This document shows, one piece after another, positions 5,080-6,056 of a stretch of DNA of 6,056 nucleotides. The notes beneath the pieces were generated by a model. The model was not told the DNA's origin and did not search any database. It worked only from the letters and a program-made list of their open reading frames with translations. Each line of letters begins with the position of its first letter. Positions within the stretch are counted from its first letter, which is position 1. The stretch comes from Deltaproteobacteria bacterium (lineage in GTDB: Bacteria; Desulfobacterota; GWC2-55-46; JAUVFY01), in the NCBI GenBank assembly GCA_030594025.1, contig JAUVFY010000088.1, forward strand, positions 1 through 6,056. The letters run 5' to 3'. A program made the position numbers and the translations under genes.

Positions 5080-5967
5080 ATGATACTCCTGACAGGTGGG
5101 ACGGGTTTTGTGGGGGGAAACCTCATTGAAGAGCTTTTAAAGGACTCAAGGAAGGTCCGGTGCCTCGTAAGGGACCCGGCCCGGGCAACGAGGCTCGGGG
5201 GACTGGGCTGCGAGCTCGCCCGGGGTGACGTAACCGACCGCTCGACCGTCATAAAAGCCATCGACGAAAAGATAGAGGCAGTTGTGCATCTCGTGGGGAT
5301 AATCTCGGAGACGAGTGGGGCCTCTTTCAGGGCCGTGCATACCGAGGGCACGAGAAACGTGGTCGAGGCCTGCAACCAAAAGGGTGTAAAGAGGTACCTC
5401 CATATAAGCGCTCTCGGCACGAGGGCCGGCTCGAGGAGTGCTTACCACAGGTCAAAGTGGGAGGCCGAAGAGATAATAAGGGCATCGGGGCTCGACTACA
5501 CCATATTCAGGCCCTCCATAATGTTCGGCCACGAGGACAAATTCGTCAATGTCCTGGCCTCTGTCATGAAAATTTCTCCGGTGGTAATGGTCCCTGGCAA
5601 CGGTAAGAACCTCTTCCAGCCCGTCTTTGTAAAGGACGTAGCAAGGATGATGGCCTCAAGCATTGAAAAGGAAGAGGCGAAAAAGATGGTCTACGAGGTG
5701 GGAGGCCCCGAGAGGTTCACCTTTGACGGGTTGATAGATGCTATCGCGGGGGTACTCGGTAAAAGGGTCTTCAAGGTGCACGTCCCCCTGGGCCTTATGA
5801 GGCCCGGCGCCGCGGTGGCCGAGGTGTTGCTTCCCAGGCCCCCCATAACAAGGGACCAGCTCATAATGCTCGAGGAGGATAACGTAACGGACGAGTCCAC
5901 TCTCGAGGAGGTCTTCGGCATAAAACCTACGGGGCTCGTCGAGGCCCTCAGGACTTACATTCGTTGA
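5080..5967 (+). CDS. NAD(P)-binding atypical SDR, complex I NDUFA9-like subfamily
   Basis: This 295-aa protein opens directly with a Rossmann strand and dinucleotide-binding loop, MILLTGGTGFVGGN (G6-x2-G9-x2-G12). VRCLVRDPAR (26-35), GDVTD (49-53) and the VVHLVGII strand (68-75) follow. S110, Y122 and K126 sit at the SDR catalytic positions (YHRSK), and YTIFRPSIMFG (140-150) and FQPVFVKDVA (179-188) are typical of extended/atypical SDRs. This pattern fits the NDUFA9-like or NmrA-like group (COG0702), which binds NAD(P)H. Bacterial members are linked by annotation to complex I or quinone metabolism, but their reactions are mostly unproven. A UDP-sugar epimerase is less likely, though the galT-like gene is near. 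ATG 5080 has a good ribosome site. The upstream terminator ends only 31 bp before the start and no promoter is seen between them. Confidence 0.85.
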   Translation: MILLTGGTGFVGGNLIEELLKDSRKVRCLVRDPARATRLGGLGCELARGDVTDRSTVIKAIDEKIEAVVHLVGIISETSGASFRAVHTEGTRNVVEACNQKGVKRYLHISALGTRAGSRSAYHRSKWEAEEIIRASGLDYTIFRPSIMFGHEDKFVNVLASVMKISPVVMVPGNGKNLFQPVFVKDVARMMASSIEKEEAKKMVYEVGGPERFTFDGLIDAIAGVLGKRVFKVHVPLGLMRPGAAVAEVLLPRPPITRDQLIMLEEDNVTDESTLEEVFGIKPTGLVEALRTYIR

Positions 5968-5993
5968 AAAACTTCCCTCAGTTACGGTAGAAT
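5964..5993 (+). promoter_or_regulatory. Promoter for the tRNA gene
   Basis: TTGAAA (5964-5969) and TAGAAT (5988-5993) are 18 bp apart, each a 4/6 or better match to sigma70 consensus (5/6 for the -10). The -35 box overlaps the TGA stop of the NDUFA9-like gene. Transcription would start near 6000, leaving about 20 nt of precursor leader before the mature tRNA end at 6021. Confidence 0.55.
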
Positions 5994-6020
5994 GAGATAG
6001 TTATAAAGCGGGGGGGAAAC

Positions 6021-6056
6021 GGGGGGTTACCTCAGTTGGGAGAGCGGCTGGTTCGC
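6021..6056 (+). tRNA. tRNA 5' half, probably tRNA-Ala (CGC), cut by the window end
   Basis: The segment fits standard tRNA numbering without gaps: acceptor strand GGGGGGT (1-7), T8-A9, D arm CCTC-AGTTGGGA-GAGC (10-25), G26, anticodon strand GCTGG (27-31), T32, T33 and then CGC at 34-36. A CGC anticodon reads GCG (Ala). The window stops at base 36, so the anticodon 3' strand, T arm and G3:U70 pair of alanine tRNAs cannot be checked. In the D stem, 11-24, 12-23 and 13-22 pair, but C10 faces C25, which is unusual. tRNA identity is well supported by the AGTTGGGAGAGC D arm; the isotype is less sure. Confidence 0.72.

Noticed and set aside
1..6056. CRISPR array, insertion sequence, phage or defence genes
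   Set aside because: No direct repeat array, transposase, integrase or terminal inverted repeats were seen; the genes are housekeeping, signalling and metabolic in character.

Overview
The window is an ordinary-looking chromosomal segment. All genes read on the + strand, they are tightly packed, the DNA is moderately GC-rich, and ATA (Ile), AGG (Arg) and CTC (Leu) codons are used heavily. The protein set suggests a deltaproteobacterium-like organism (Desulfobacterota or a neighbouring phylum): a DksA whose DxxDxA tip and four-cysteine zinc finger closely follow the deltaproteobacterial type, a soluble GAF histidine kinase with a Spo0F/CheY-like single-domain regulator, and an NDUFA9-type atypical SDR. 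This placement is inferred from how the proteins read, not from a search.

Layout. Positions 1-146 are the 3' end of dnaJ. It overlaps by ATGA the start of a secreted protein (143-1708) that joins TPR-like repeats to a type I periplasmic-binding fold, the layout of penicillin-binding protein activators such as LpoA. After a 108-bp gap comes dksA (1817-2185). A 95-bp gap then leads to a galT-family nucleotidyltransferase (2281-3279). An 80-bp gap carrying two adjacent palindromes precedes a cytoplasmic GAF-HisKA-HATPase kinase (3360-4556). A 76-bp (start to 4632) to 82-bp (to the preferred start) gap with a good sigma70-type promoter leads to a 120-aa receiver-only response regulator (4639-5001), closed by a strong intrinsic terminator (5016-5048). 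Only 31 bp beyond the terminator begins an NAD(P)-binding NDUFA9-like protein (5080-5967). A promoter overlapping its stop codon drives a tRNA gene, probably tRNA-Ala(CGC), cut by the window end right after its anticodon.

How the parts fit. dnaJ and the envelope protein are translationally coupled. dksA and galT may share a transcript, though a weak promoter-like site lies between them. The kinase and regulator are neighbours and plausible partners, but the regulator has its own promoter, a possible operator and its own terminator, so it can be expressed without the kinase. The same terminator lies in the leader of the NDUFA9-like gene, which has no obvious promoter of its own.

No mobile element, CRISPR array, defence system or clearly new system is visible. 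The most notable signals are non-coding: a near-perfect 34-bp palindrome and a second palindrome over the kinase start codon, the dyad on the regulator promoter, and the terminator in front of the NDUFA9-like gene. No stretch over 300 bases lacks a gene.
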